28,594 nucleotides of DNA, from the NCBI GenBank assembly GCA_964595575.1, contig CAZQRA010000034.1:1-28594 (forward strand), in the 5' to 3' direction. Numbering within the stretch: position 1 is the stretch's first letter; each line of letters starts with the position of its first letter. The notes below the pieces were generated by a model, which saw only the letters and a list, made by a program, of their open reading frames with translations, was not told the DNA's origin and searched no databases. This stretch comes from PALSA-612 sp964595575 (lineage in GTDB: Bacteria; Actinomycetota; Thermoleophilia; Gaiellales; Gaiellaceae). Positions 7,786-17,927 of this stretch are shown here, piece after piece. The position numbers were made by a program, and so were the translations under genes.

Positions 7786-9103
7786 ATGCCCCGCATCGCC
7801 ATCTTCGGAGCCGGCTACGTGGGCCTCGTGAGCGGAGCCTGCTTCGCCGAGCTCGGCCACCAGGTGGTGGTGCGGGACGTGGTGCCCGAGCGCATCGAGA
7901 CCCTCCGCGCCGGGCGCCTGCCCATCCACGAGCCGGGGCTGGCTGAGCTCGTGGAGCGCAACCGGTCCCGTCTTCGGTTTACCCTCGACGCCGTCGAGGC
8001 CCTGGAGGGCGCCGACTTCGCCTTCGTGGCCGTGGGCACCCCGCCCACCTACTCCGGGGATGCCGACCTGTCGGCGGTGCTGACGGTCATCGAGGAGATC
8101 CCGAGGGGGACGGAGACGACCTTGGTGATGAAGAGCACCGTCCCGGTGGGGACGGGAGAGAGGCTCCGCGCCGCCTTGGACGCCCGGGGCCTGGAGAGCG
8201 TGGCCTACGTCGCCAACCCCGAGTTCCTCTCCGAGGGGACGGCCGTACGCGACTTCATGCACCCCGACCGGGTGGTGGTGGGGGCCTTCCGACCGGAGGA
8301 CGCAGCCCGGGTCGCAGCCCTCTACGAGCCGCTGGCTACGACCGTGTTCACGACCGACGTGGCCTCGGCGGAGATGATCAAGCTCGCCTCCAACGCCTTC
8401 CTCACCACCCGCATCAGCTTCATCAACGAGATCGCCAACGTGTGCGAGCTGGTGGGAGCCGACGTGGTGGACGTGGCCCGCGGCATCGGTCTCGACCACC
8501 GCCTGGGGCCCCACTTCCTCCGGGCGGGCGTGGGCTGGGGGGGGAAGCTGCTTCGGCAAGGACGTGGCCGCGCTGAAGCAGCTGGCCGGCAACTCCGGCT
8601 ACCACTTCCAGCTCCTGTCGGCGGTGATCGAGGTCAACGAGCTCCAGAAGCGGCGGGTGGTGCAGAAGCTCGAGAAGCACCTGGGGAAGCTCCGCGGCCG
8701 ACGGGTGGCCCTGCTCGGCCTCGCCTTCAAGCCGGGTACCGACGACATGCGCGACGCTCCCAGCCTCGTCTTGGCGGCGCGGCTCCTGGCCGAGGGGGCG
8801 GAGGTGCGGGCTTGGGACCCCGTGGCCGACGCCCGCTCCCTCCTCCACGGCGTGGAGCTGTGCGACACCTACCTGGAGGCGGTACGGGGGGCGGACGCCG
8901 CCGTCATCGTGACCGAGTGGCCGGAGCTGGCCGGCCTGGCCTCTCCCGAGGTGAGGGAGGCCATGCGCACGCCCTTCATCGTGGACGGCCGCAACCTCCT
9001 CGATCCCGCCGCCGCCCGCGCCCTCGGCTTCGTCTACGAGGGGATCGGTCGTCCTTCTCCTGCCGCCTCCCGGCCTGCCTTCGCCAAGCCCCCGCCCGAC
9101 TAG
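7786..9103 (+). CDS. UDP-glucose/GDP-mannose 6-dehydrogenase, frameshifted at a G8 tract
   Basis: NAD-dependent enzyme that oxidises C6 of a nucleotide sugar to the uronate (UDP-glucuronate in the common case), for envelope polysaccharides. The first part in this frame has the Rossmann motif GAGYVGLVSGACFAELGH, VAVGTP, KSTVPVGTG and NPEFLSEGTA, up to RAGVGWGG. The rest, starting SCFGKDVAALKQLAGN and including LGLAFKPGTDDMRDAPS, lies in the +1 frame and ends at 9103. The break is a run of eight G at 8537-8544. With seven G the frame is intact, giving 438 residues with catalytic Cys255 in GGSCFGKD. The shift therefore sits two codons before the nucleophile. A sequencing or assembly error, a real mutation, or a slippage or phase-variable site are all possible. 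Without correction, the first frame runs on out of phase and by chance rejoins the frame of the next gene. Confidence 0.88.
8537..8544 (+). repeat. G8 homopolymer at the dehydrogenase frameshift
   Basis: Eight consecutive G between TGGGCT and AAGCTG. Removing one G restores the GGSCFGKD catalytic motif and a continuous frame to 9103. This is direct from the sequence; whether the extra G exists in the cell cannot be decided here. Confidence 0.9.
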
Positions 9104-9105
9104 CG

Positions 9106-9798
9106 ATGGAGGCGATCATCCTGGCCGGGGGGAAGGCCGAGCGTCTGGGGGACGCCGCCGGCGGCAAGCCCAAGGCCCTCGTCCCCATCGCCGGGCGTCC
9201 GCTCGCCGCCTACCAGGTCGGGCTCCTCCTGCGGGCGGGCGTGGAGCGCGTGATCGTGAGCTGCGCCGCCGGACAGGGACCTCGCTTCCTGGAGGAGCTC
9301 GGGAACCTGGGAGCCGAGATCGTCCCCGTGGAGGAGCCGGAGCCGCTGGGGCGGGGCGGGGGGCTCCGCCTGGCCGCCGGCGCTCGGCGCGAGCGGGGCG
9401 ACGTCTACGCCCTGAACGGCGACGAGCTCCTGGACATCGACCTCGCCGCCCTGCTCGCCCGACACCGGCAGACGGACGCGGCTTGCACCATCACGGTCAC
9501 GCAGCCGCCCTCCCCGTTCGGGGTGGTCGACCTGGCCGAGGACGACCGGGTGGTGGGCTTCCGCGAGGCGGGCCGGGTTCCCTACTGGGTGAGCTGCGGC
9601 GTGTACGTCCTGGGCGAGGAGGCCTTGGCTCGATTGCCTGTCCGGGGTGACCACGAGACGGAGACCTTCCCTGCCCTCGCCGCCGAGGGCCGCCTGCGGG
9701 CCTTCCGCTACGAGGGGGTGTGGCTGACCGTCAACACGCCCAAGGACCTGCGGCGAGCCGCGGAGTACGTGGCCTCCCACCCGGGGTGGCTCCCGTGA
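9106..9798 (+). CDS. Sugar-phosphate nucleotidyltransferase
   Basis: Predicted cytoplasmic enzyme that joins a sugar 1-phosphate to a nucleoside triphosphate to give an NDP-sugar. The 230-residue product begins with the family signature AIILAGGKAERLG, followed by KPKALVPIAGRP, a GRGGGLRLAA segment and the metal-binding NGDELLDID. A late TETFPALAAEGRL segment and VWLTVNTPKDL also fit. It is near the size of mannose-1-phosphate guanylyltransferase-like and HddC-like proteins, but substrate and nucleotide cannot be told from sequence alone. The ATG is 2 nt after the dehydrogenase stop and the gene overlaps the following cupin gene by 4 nt, so these genes form one operon. The neighbouring mannose-isomerase-like cupin makes a mannose or heptose route plausible. 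Confidence 0.85.
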   Translation: MEAIILAGGKAERLGDAAGGKPKALVPIAGRPLAAYQVGLLLRAGVERVIVSCAAGQGPRFLEELGNLGAEIVPVEEPEPLGRGGGLRLAAGARRERGDVYALNGDELLDIDLAALLARHRQTDAACTITVTQPPSPFGVVDLAEDDRVVGFREAGRVPYWVSCGVYVLGEEALARLPVRGDHETETFPALAAEGRLRAFRYEGVWLTVNTPKDLRRAAEYVASHPGWLP

Positions 9799-10169
9799 GC
9801 GCGGGCTTTTCGTTTCAGCCGCGGCGGGTGGACAAGCCCTGGGGCTTCGAGCTGATCTGGGCCCTGTCCGAGCAGTACTGCGGCAAGCTCCTCTTCGTCC
9901 GCGCAGGAGAGGCGCTCTCCCTCCAGTTCCACCGGGTGAAGGACGAGTCGTGGTACGTGCACGAGGGTCGGGCCCAGCTCGAGGTGGGGACGTCCCAGGA
10001 CGCGGCTCGCGAGGCCCGGGAGATTGGCCCCGGGGAGTGCTTCCGGTTCCCCCCCGGGACCCTCCACCGCCTGCGGGCCCTGGAGGACACCTTGATCGTG
10101 GAGGTCTCCACCCCCCATCTGGACGACGTCGTTCGGGTGGAGGACGAGTACGGGCGGGCCGACGGGTAG
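9795..10169 (+). CDS. Cupin protein similar to type II mannose-6-phosphate isomerase
   Basis: The 124-residue single-domain cupin carries RVDKPWGFELIW, the hallmark of the isomerase domain found at the C-terminus of bifunctional mannose-1-phosphate guanylyltransferase/mannose-6-phosphate isomerases. The metal site appears as QFHRVKDESWYVHEG in the first cupin motif and FPPGTLHRL in the second. It starts at GTG 9795, with a 4-nt GTGA overlap with the nucleotidyltransferase stop, so the two are translationally coupled. Together they look like the two halves of a split ManC-like enzyme, supplying an activated hexose. It could also be a sugar epimerase or a non-enzymatic sugar-binding cupin. Confidence 0.8.
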   Translation: MSAGFSFQPRRVDKPWGFELIWALSEQYCGKLLFVRAGEALSLQFHRVKDESWYVHEGRAQLEVGTSQDAAREAREIGPGECFRFPPGTLHRLRALEDTLIVEVSTPHLDDVVRVEDEYGRADG

Positions 10170-10172
10170 AGT
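10167..10172 (+). promoter_or_regulatory. Probable -10 element of a leaderless promoter for ahcY
   Basis: TAGAGT lies 7 nt before ATG 10180. The TAG is also the stop codon of the cupin gene. This favours 10180 over the GTG at 10171, which overlaps the element. Confidence 0.45.
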
Positions 10173-10179
10173 GCCCCCG

Positions 10180-11448
10180 ATGGCGACCACCAAGCGCTTC
10201 GACGTCAAGGATCTCTCCCTGGCCCCCGAAGGGGTGCGGCGCATCGCCTGGGCCGATCGCCAGATGCCGGTGCTGCGGGCCATCCGGGAGCGGTTCCAGC
10301 GGGAGCGGCCGCTCGCCGGCTACCGGATCTCCGCCTGCCTCCACGTCACCACCGAGACCGCCAACCTCGTCCGGACGCTCCAGGCCGGCGGTGCCGACGT
10401 CGTCCTCTGCGCCTCCAATCCCCTGTCGACCCAGGACGACGTGGCGGCGGCGCTCGTGGCCGAGTACGACACGGGGGTGTTCGCCATCAAGGGCGAGGAC
10501 TCCACCACCTACTACGCTCACATCGAGGCTGCGGTCGACCACAAGCCCCACCTGACCATGGACGACGGCGCCGACGTGATCGGCGTTCTCCACTCCGCCC
10601 GCCGGGAGCAGCTGGGCGACATCATCGCCGGCACCGAGGAGACGACGACCGGGGTGATCCGGCTCAAGGCCCTGGAGCGCGAGGGGAAGCTGGGATTCCC
10701 GGTGATCGCGGTCAACGAGGCGAGGACCAAGCACCTGTTCGACAACCGCTACGGCACCGGCCAGTCCACCATCGACGGCATCGTGCGGGCCACCAACGTG
10801 CTCCTGGCCGGGAAGCGGTTCGTGGTGGCCGGGTACGGCTGGGTGGGAAGGGGCGTGGCCATGCGGGCCCGGGGCATGGGGGCCCACGTGATCGTGACCG
10901 AGGTCGACCCCCTGCGGGCGCTGGAGGCGGTCATGGAGGGCTTCGAGGTCCTGCCCATGGAGCGGGCGGCGGAGGTGGGCGACATCTTCTGCACCGCCAC
11001 CGGCGACAAGCACGTGATCGCCCGTCTCCACCTGGAGCGCATGAAGGACGGGGCCATCCTGTGCAACACCGGCCACTTCAACGTGGAGATCGAGATCCCG
11101 GCCCTTCGAGCCATGGCGGTCGAGACCCGCCAGGCCCGGGAGCTCGTGGAGGAGTTCACGCTCGCCGACGGCCGTCGCCTGTACCTTGTGGCAGAAGGAC
11201 GGCTCGTGAACCTGGCCGCTGCCGAGGGCCATCCGGCGGCGGTCATGGACATGAGCTTCGCCAACCAAGCCCTGGCGGCCGAGTATGCGGTGAGGAACGC
11301 CGCTAGCCTGGACCGGAAGGTGTACCCGGTGCCGGAGGAGATCGACGCCGAGATCGCCCGCCTCAAGCTGGAGACGATGGGGATCGCGATCGACAGCTTG
11401 ACCGAGGAGCAGGCGCGCTACCTGGCCTCGTGGGACGAGGGAACCTAG
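10180..11448 (+). CDS. ahcY: S-adenosylhomocysteine hydrolase (adenosylhomocysteinase)
   Basis: Cytoplasmic NAD-containing enzyme that splits S-adenosylhomocysteine into adenosine and homocysteine, relieving product inhibition of methyltransferases and feeding homocysteine to MetH. The 422-residue product shows CLHVTTETANLVRTLQAGGA, KGEDSTTYY, DDGADVIGVLH, NEARTKHLFDNRYGTGQST and the Rossmann motif VVAGYGWVGRGVA, then CNTGHFNVEIE. It is of the shorter archaeal/Thermotoga type: GTGQST stands where eukaryotic enzymes have a Cys-containing GCRES segment, and the tail lacks the usual C-terminal Lys-Tyr pair. The chosen ATG 10180 follows a TAGAGT -10 element by 7 nt, and there is no Shine-Dalgarno sequence. 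It overlaps mtnA by 19 nt, so the two share a transcript. Confidence 0.96.
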   Translation: MATTKRFDVKDLSLAPEGVRRIAWADRQMPVLRAIRERFQRERPLAGYRISACLHVTTETANLVRTLQAGGADVVLCASNPLSTQDDVAAALVAEYDTGVFAIKGEDSTTYYAHIEAAVDHKPHLTMDDGADVIGVLHSARREQLGDIIAGTEETTTGVIRLKALEREGKLGFPVIAVNEARTKHLFDNRYGTGQSTIDGIVRATNVLLAGKRFVVAGYGWVGRGVAMRARGMGAHVIVTEVDPLRALEAVMEGFEVLPMERAAEVGDIFCTATGDKHVIARLHLERMKDGAILCNTGHFNVEIEIPALRAMAVETRQARELVEEFTLADGRRLYLVAEGRLVNLAAAEGHPAAVMDMSFANQALAAEYAVRNAASLDRKVYPVPEEIDAEIARLKLETMGIAIDSLTEEQARYLASWDEGT

Positions 11449-12479
11449 GGTCGTCTTCCCGGCAGGCCCCCACGGGGAAGGCGGTCGGGAAGGGAACGGC
11501 GCAGGCATCGGGCGGGGAGCTCCGTCCTGAGGACATCCTCCGCCTGGAGGCCGATTGCGTCGTCCTCCTCGATCAGCGGCGGCTGCCCGACGAGGAGGTC
11601 GAGCTTCGCTGCCGGTCGGCCGCGGAGGTGGCGGAGGCCATCCGCGCCCTGGCCGTGCGAGGCGCGCCGGCCATCGGCATCGCCGCCGCCTACGGCTACG
11701 CCCTGGCAGCCCTCAAGGGCGAGGACCTGGAGGAGGCCTGGCGCGTCCTCGCCACCTCCCGCCCCACGGCCGTCAACCTGGCCTGGGCCCTGGCCGAGGT
11801 GCGAGGGGCGGAGGACCCGGCCGAGCGGGCCCGCGAGATCCACCGTCAGGAGGTGGAGCGCTGCCGGAGGATGGCCGAACACGGGGCCTCCCTCCTCGGC
11901 CCCGGTACCCGGGCCCTCACCCACTGCAACACGGGCGCCCTCGCCACCGGAGGCTACGGAACCGCCCTGGGGGCGCTCCGGGCGGCGTGGGAGCGGGGCC
12001 TCCTGGAGCGGGTGCTGGTGGGCGAGACCAGGCCCCTCCTGCAGGGTGCCAGGCTGACGGCCTGGGAGCTCGAGCGACTGGGCATCCCCTTCGCCCTCAT
12101 CGCCGACGCCGCCGCGGGAGCGCTCCTCGCCGCCGGGGAGGTGGACTGCATCCTGGTGGGGGCAGACCGCGTGGCCCGAAACGGGGACACGGCGAACAAG
12201 ATCGGTACCTACCCCCTGGCCGTTCTGGCCGCCCGCCACCGCGTCCCCCTCTACGTCGTGGCTCCCAGCTCCACCATCGACCGAGAGGCTCCCGACGGCT
12301 CTCGCATCCCCATCGAGGAGCGGCCCCCGGAGGAGGTGAGCAGCCGCTTCCCGGCCCGCAACCCCGCCTTCGACGTCACGCCCGCCTCCTTGATCGCCGC
12401 CATCGTCACTGAGCAAGGGGTGCATCGCCCGCCTTACTCGAGAACGCTCCCCTCCCCTCCCCGAGGGGCCCGACCGTGA
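11430..12479 (+). CDS. mtnA: S-methyl-5-thioribose-1-phosphate isomerase (MtnA family)
   Basis: Methionine salvage enzyme that converts methylthioribose 1-phosphate to methylthioribulose 1-phosphate. The 349-residue product has VRGAPAIGIAAAYGYALA, RPTAVNLAWAL, HCNTGALATGGYGTALG and GADRVARNGDTANKIGTY. The catalytic pair of the family appears as C166 and D246, at the same spacing as Cys160/Asp240 of the B. subtilis enzyme. The GTG at 11430 lies inside the end of ahcY and is the only usual start codon in frame before the conserved core, so the overlap is probably real. The N-terminal 25 or so residues are low in conservation and rich in Gly/Ser. Paralogues acting on other sugar phosphates or initiation-factor-2B-like proteins exist, but the catalytic residues favour MtnA. 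No other mtn gene is in the window. Confidence 0.93.
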   Translation: MGRGNLGSSSRQAPTGKAVGKGTAQASGGELRPEDILRLEADCVVLLDQRRLPDEEVELRCRSAAEVAEAIRALAVRGAPAIGIAAAYGYALAALKGEDLEEAWRVLATSRPTAVNLAWALAEVRGAEDPAERAREIHRQEVERCRRMAEHGASLLGPGTRALTHCNTGALATGGYGTALGALRAAWERGLLERVLVGETRPLLQGARLTAWELERLGIPFALIADAAAGALLAAGEVDCILVGADRVARNGDTANKIGTYPLAVLAARHRVPLYVVAPSSTIDREAPDGSRIPIEERPPEEVSSRFPARNPAFDVTPASLIAAIVTEQGVHRPPYSRTLPSPPRGARP

Positions 12480-13210
12480 AGGCGCTCATCCTGGCAGCGG
12501 GCTACGCCACTCGGCTCTACCCGCTCACCCGGGAGCGGCCGAAGGCGCTTCTCCCGGTGGGGGGGAGGCCGATCGTGGAGCTCCTCCTCGATCGTCTGCT
12601 CGCTATCGAGGGGCTCGACGGGGTCTACCTGGTCACCAACTCCAAGTTCGCCTCCCTCTTTCGCGAGTGGGCGGCCGGGTACGCGACTCCGGTCGCGGTC
12701 GTCGACGACGGCACCCACGACGAGGCATCGCGGCTGGGAGCTATCGGCGACCTCGCCTTCGCCCTCGACCGGGCGGGGATCGACGACGACCTGGTGGTGG
12801 TGGCCGGGGACAACCTGTTCAGCCACAGCTTGGCCGGGTTCGCACGCTACGGCCTGGACCGATGCGCTCCCGTCCTCGCCGTCTACGACGTGGGCGACCT
12901 GGAGCTCGTCAAGCAGTACAACGCCATCGAGGTCGACGACCAGGGCCGGGTCGTCTTCTTCCAGGAGAAGCCCCCAGAGCCCCGCTCCACCCTGGTGGGC
13001 ATCGCCCTCTACTTCTATCCCCGCTCCACGCTCCCCCTCGTCGGCGAGTACCTGGAGGCGGGCGGAAACCCGGACCAGCCGGGGCGGCTGATCGAGTGGC
13101 TCTACCCCAGGCTGGACGTGTACACGTGGCGGGTTCCCGGTCTGTGGTTCGACATCGGCTCCAAGGCGCAGCTCGAGGAGGCAGATCGCGTCTTCTCCGG
13201 TAGCCTCTGA
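12476..13210 (+). CDS. Sugar nucleotidyltransferase, RmlA-like
   Basis: Predicted to activate a sugar 1-phosphate with an NTP (glucose-1-phosphate thymidylyl- or uridylyltransferase-like). The 244-residue product starts with KALILAAGYATRLYPLT, then RPKALLPVGGRPI, and has VVVAGDNLF as the metal-binding motif and FFQEKPPEP further on, all typical of the NTP_transferase family. It is shorter than classic RmlA (about 290 residues) and lacks the C-terminal extension. The start is GTG 12476, with a 4-nt GTGA overlap with the mtnA stop. It is the second nucleotidyltransferase in this operon-like run and again places an envelope sugar gene next to methionine recycling genes. Confidence 0.88.
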   Translation: MKALILAAGYATRLYPLTRERPKALLPVGGRPIVELLLDRLLAIEGLDGVYLVTNSKFASLFREWAAGYATPVAVVDDGTHDEASRLGAIGDLAFALDRAGIDDDLVVVAGDNLFSHSLAGFARYGLDRCAPVLAVYDVGDLELVKQYNAIEVDDQGRVVFFQEKPPEPRSTLVGIALYFYPRSTLPLVGEYLEAGGNPDQPGRLIEWLYPRLDVYTWRVPGLWFDIGSKAQLEEADRVFSGSL

Positions 13211-13282
13211 CTGGACCAGGGTCAGGGTCGGCGGGCACAGAGTCGACGCCCCTCGGTTGCGGACGCGCGAGCCTCGGTCGCC

Positions 13283-13288
13283 TAGGCT
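13283..13288 (+). promoter_or_regulatory. Possible -10 element of a leaderless promoter for comF
   Basis: TAGGCT lies 7 nt before the GTG at 13296. This spacing favours that start over the TTG at 13257. Confidence 0.4.
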
Positions 13289-13295
13289 GCCCTCC

Positions 13296-13952
13296 GTGCT
13301 CGACCTTCTCCTTCCCCAGCGCTGCCTCCTTTGCCGCCGGCCTGGGGAGCAGCTGTGCTCGGCCTGCCGGAGGTCGCTTCCCCGCCTGCGGCCTCCTCTC
13401 TGCCGGCGCTGCGGAGCGCCCACGGCCTGGCCGGTGACGCGCTGCCGCGAGTGCGCCGGTCGGCGGCTAGCCTTCGTCTCCGCCCGCAGCGCCCTCCTCT
13501 ACGAGGGAGGAGCGCGGGCGCTCGTCCGAGGCTGGAAGGAGCGGGGTCTCAGGCGGCTGGACGCGGCCTGCGCCGAGCTGGTGGCGGAGATCCTGCCTCG
13601 TCCCCAGGCCCGAGCCTTGACCTACGTTCCCGCCGACGGCGATCGGCTGCTCGCGCGAGGCCACCACCCGGCCGAGCGGCTCGCGCGCGAGCTGGGCCGG
13701 CGCTGGGGCCTTCCCGTCCTCTCCCTCCTCTCCCGCGCGGGCTCGCTCCCCCGGCAGGCAGGGCTCAGGCTGGAGGAGCGGCGGGCGAACGTGCGCCACG
13801 CCTTCGACATCCGCGGCTCTTCCCCTGCGGCGGTCTGCCTGGTGGACGACGTGTACACGAGCGGCTCCACCGCCGATGCGGCTAGTCGGGCGCTCAAGCG
13901 GGGAGGCGCCCGGGCGGTGGAGGTGGTGACCCTGGCCCGCGCCGTCCGCTAG
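13296..13952 (+). CDS. comF: ComF family phosphoribosyltransferase-like protein
   Basis: ComF-family proteins carry an N-terminal zinc ribbon and a C-terminal PRTase fold; in naturally competent bacteria they aid uptake of single-stranded DNA. The 218-residue product from GTG 13296 begins LDLLLPQRCLLCRRPG, with Cys pairs CLLC, CSAC, CRRC and CREC. The C-terminal part has the PRPP-binding loop CLVDDVYTSGSTADAAS. The upstream TTG at 13257 would add 13 residues with no conservation visible, and the -10-like TAGGCT before 13296 supports the shorter form. ComF genes are widespread in bacteria not known to be competent, so competence is not implied. hpf and secA follow, an order seen in many Gram-positive genomes. 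Confidence 0.87.
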   Translation: MLDLLLPQRCLLCRRPGEQLCSACRRSLPRLRPPLCRRCGAPTAWPVTRCRECAGRRLAFVSARSALLYEGGARALVRGWKERGLRRLDAACAELVAEILPRPQARALTYVPADGDRLLARGHHPAERLARELGRRWGLPVLSLLSRAGSLPRQAGLRLEERRANVRHAFDIRGSSPAAVCLVDDVYTSGSTADAASRALKRGGARAVEVVTLARAVR

Positions 13953-13955
13953 ATT
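13950..13955 (+). promoter_or_regulatory. Possible -10 element for hpf
   Basis: TAGATT begins with the TAG stop codon of comF. It would give a leader of about 33 nt before hpf, which has its own Shine-Dalgarno sequence. Confidence 0.35.
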
Positions 13956-13994
13956 GGGCCTCGGCCGGCGGGCCCCCGAGCGAAGGGAGAGCGG

Positions 13995-14525
13995 ATGCAG
14001 CTACAGGTCAAGGGAAGGAACGTCGACGTCCCGGCGGGGATCCACGCCTACGCCGAGCGCAAGCTGGGGAAGCTGGCCAAGCGGCTGGCCGATCCCACCC
14101 GGGTCGAGCTGGAGCTGGCCGTGGAGCGGAACCCCTCCATCGCCGCTGGCCACGTGGCCGAGGCCACGATCTGGACGAAGGGACCGGTCCTGCGCGCCCG
14201 GGAAGCGGCCCCGGACATGAAGGCTGCCATCGACCAGCTGGTGGAGAAGCTGGAGCGGCAAGTCGGGCGCTACAAGGCCAAGCGCCGGCACGAGCACGAG
14301 TGGGGCGAGAGGCCGGCACCTGCCGCCCCCGCGCCTGGATCCGAGGAGGCCACGATCGTCAAGACCAAGCAGTTCGTGCTCGAGCCGATGACTCCCGAGG
14401 AGGCGATCCTCCAGCTCGAGCTCATCGGCCACGACTTCTTCGTGTTCCGCAGCGCCGACTCGGGAGAGATCAACGTCCTCTACCGCCGTCGGGACGGCCA
14501 GTACGGCCTGATCGAGCCCGCCTAG
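13995..14525 (+). CDS. hpf: Ribosome hibernation promoting factor, long form
   Basis: Binds the 30S decoding centre in stationary phase or stress and, in its long form, dimerises 70S ribosomes into inactive 100S particles. The 176-residue product has the N-terminal S30AE domain (about 1-100, QLQVKGRNVDVPAGIHAYAE, with KLGKLAKRL and VEATIWTKG-like strands), a Pro/Ala-rich linker (about 108-117) and the C-terminal dimerisation domain (about 120-174, TKQFVLEPMTPEEAILQLEL, HDFFVF, VLYRRRDGQYGLI). A Shine-Dalgarno sequence AAGGGAGAG precedes the ATG. It lies between comF and secA as in many actinobacteria and Firmicutes. Confidence 0.95.
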   Translation: MQLQVKGRNVDVPAGIHAYAERKLGKLAKRLADPTRVELELAVERNPSIAAGHVAEATIWTKGPVLRAREAAPDMKAAIDQLVEKLERQVGRYKAKRRHEHEWGERPAPAAPAPGSEEATIVKTKQFVLEPMTPEEAILQLELIGHDFFVFRSADSGEINVLYRRRDGQYGLIEPA

Positions 14526-14534
14526 CGGAGAGGG

Positions 14535-15095
14535 ATGCCCTTCTGGCGCCGCCGGGAGCCGCTGCACGAGCGCCTGGCGCGGGAGGGAGGCCTGCTCGGG
14601 CCCGAGCGACCGCCCCACGACGCCACCCCCCGCTTGGGCGAGGCCGGCATTCACGGGGTGCCTCGGCCCCGGGAGTGGGACGCCACCGCGCTCGTGGAGG
14701 CACCGGGAAGCTCGGCCCAGGAGGCGTCCTTCGTCGCGCTGGCGGACGGCTCCCTGCTCGCCCCGGAGGGAGAGGAGGGACCACTCGAGGCTCTGGCTGC
14801 GGCCCTCGACTCGATCGTCGATCGCCCCTACCGAGCCCAGGCCGTGCGGCGGGGAGACGGTCTGTGGGCGGTCGCCGCCCGCCGCTTGGAGGTGGCTCGC
14901 CTCGTCGCTTCCGGGGAGGAGATCGAGCTCACGGTGTACGAGGGAGAGCGCTCCTTGCGCGTGGACGGCATGCCCAGCCTGGGCTCCGTGCCCGCGCTCG
15001 AGGCCCTGGCCGAGAGCCGCGGCCTCGACTCGTACGTCGTCCAGGCTTCCCGTCTGGAGGGGGATCTGTGGGAGATCCGCCTCGCTCCCCTCTAG
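14535..15095 (+). CDS. Uncharacterised protein between hpf and secA
   Basis: I do not recognise this 186-residue protein. It starts with a basic patch (MPFWRRREPLHERLAREGG), followed by a Pro-rich stretch and then an alpha/beta-looking region with short hydrophobic strands and no membrane helix or signal peptide. No catalytic motif is visible. The ATG has a nearby GGAGAGGG. It lies 9 nt after hpf and 13 nt before secA, with codon bias like its neighbours, so it is a real gene and probably cotranscribed with hpf. Its position suggests a cytoplasmic role near translation or secretion, but that is guesswork. Confidence 0.8.
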   Translation: MPFWRRREPLHERLAREGGLLGPERPPHDATPRLGEAGIHGVPRPREWDATALVEAPGSSAQEASFVALADGSLLAPEGEEGPLEALAAALDSIVDRPYRAQAVRRGDGLWAVAARRLEVARLVASGEEIELTVYEGERSLRVDGMPSLGSVPALEALAESRGLDSYVVQASRLEGDLWEIRLAPL

Positions 15096-15096
15096 C

Positions 15097-15102
15097 TACC
15101 CT
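15097..15102 (+). promoter_or_regulatory. Probable -10 element of a leaderless promoter for secA
   Basis: TACCCT lies exactly 6 nt before ATG 15109, and there is no good Shine-Dalgarno sequence at normal distance. This fits a leaderless secA mRNA. Confidence 0.5.
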
Positions 15103-15108
15103 GTAGGG

Positions 15109-17878
<2,770 letters not shown>

Positions 17879-17883
<5 letters not shown>

Positions 17884-17910
17884 GGCCCTCTCTGTCCTCC
17901 TGACCTCAGG
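17879..17910. terminator. Possible bidirectional terminator between secA and the convergent membrane gene
   Basis: CCTGAGG (17879-17885, overlapping the secA stop) and CCTCAGG (17904-17910) form a 7-bp inverted repeat with an 18-nt loop in the 44-nt convergent gap. There is no T tract, as is common in GC-rich actinobacteria. Confidence 0.35.
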
Positions 17911-17927
17911 TCTAGGCTGGGCTGGAG

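Noticed and set aside
7786..9798. A single 670-residue frame joining dehydrogenase and nucleotidyltransferase
   Set aside because: The stretch between the G8 tract and 9106 is out of phase and reads as Arg/Gly/Pro-rich noise, while the true dehydrogenase continues in the +1 frame to 9103. The fusion is an accident of the shift.
9100..11508. 802-residue minus-strand open frame
   Set aside because: Shadow of the nucleotidyltransferase, cupin and ahcY genes on the plus strand; no family motif.
11061..12412. Plus-strand frames of 81 and 285 residues inside ahcY and mtnA
   Set aside because: Out-of-frame shadows rich in Arg, Gly and Pro within well-recognised genes.
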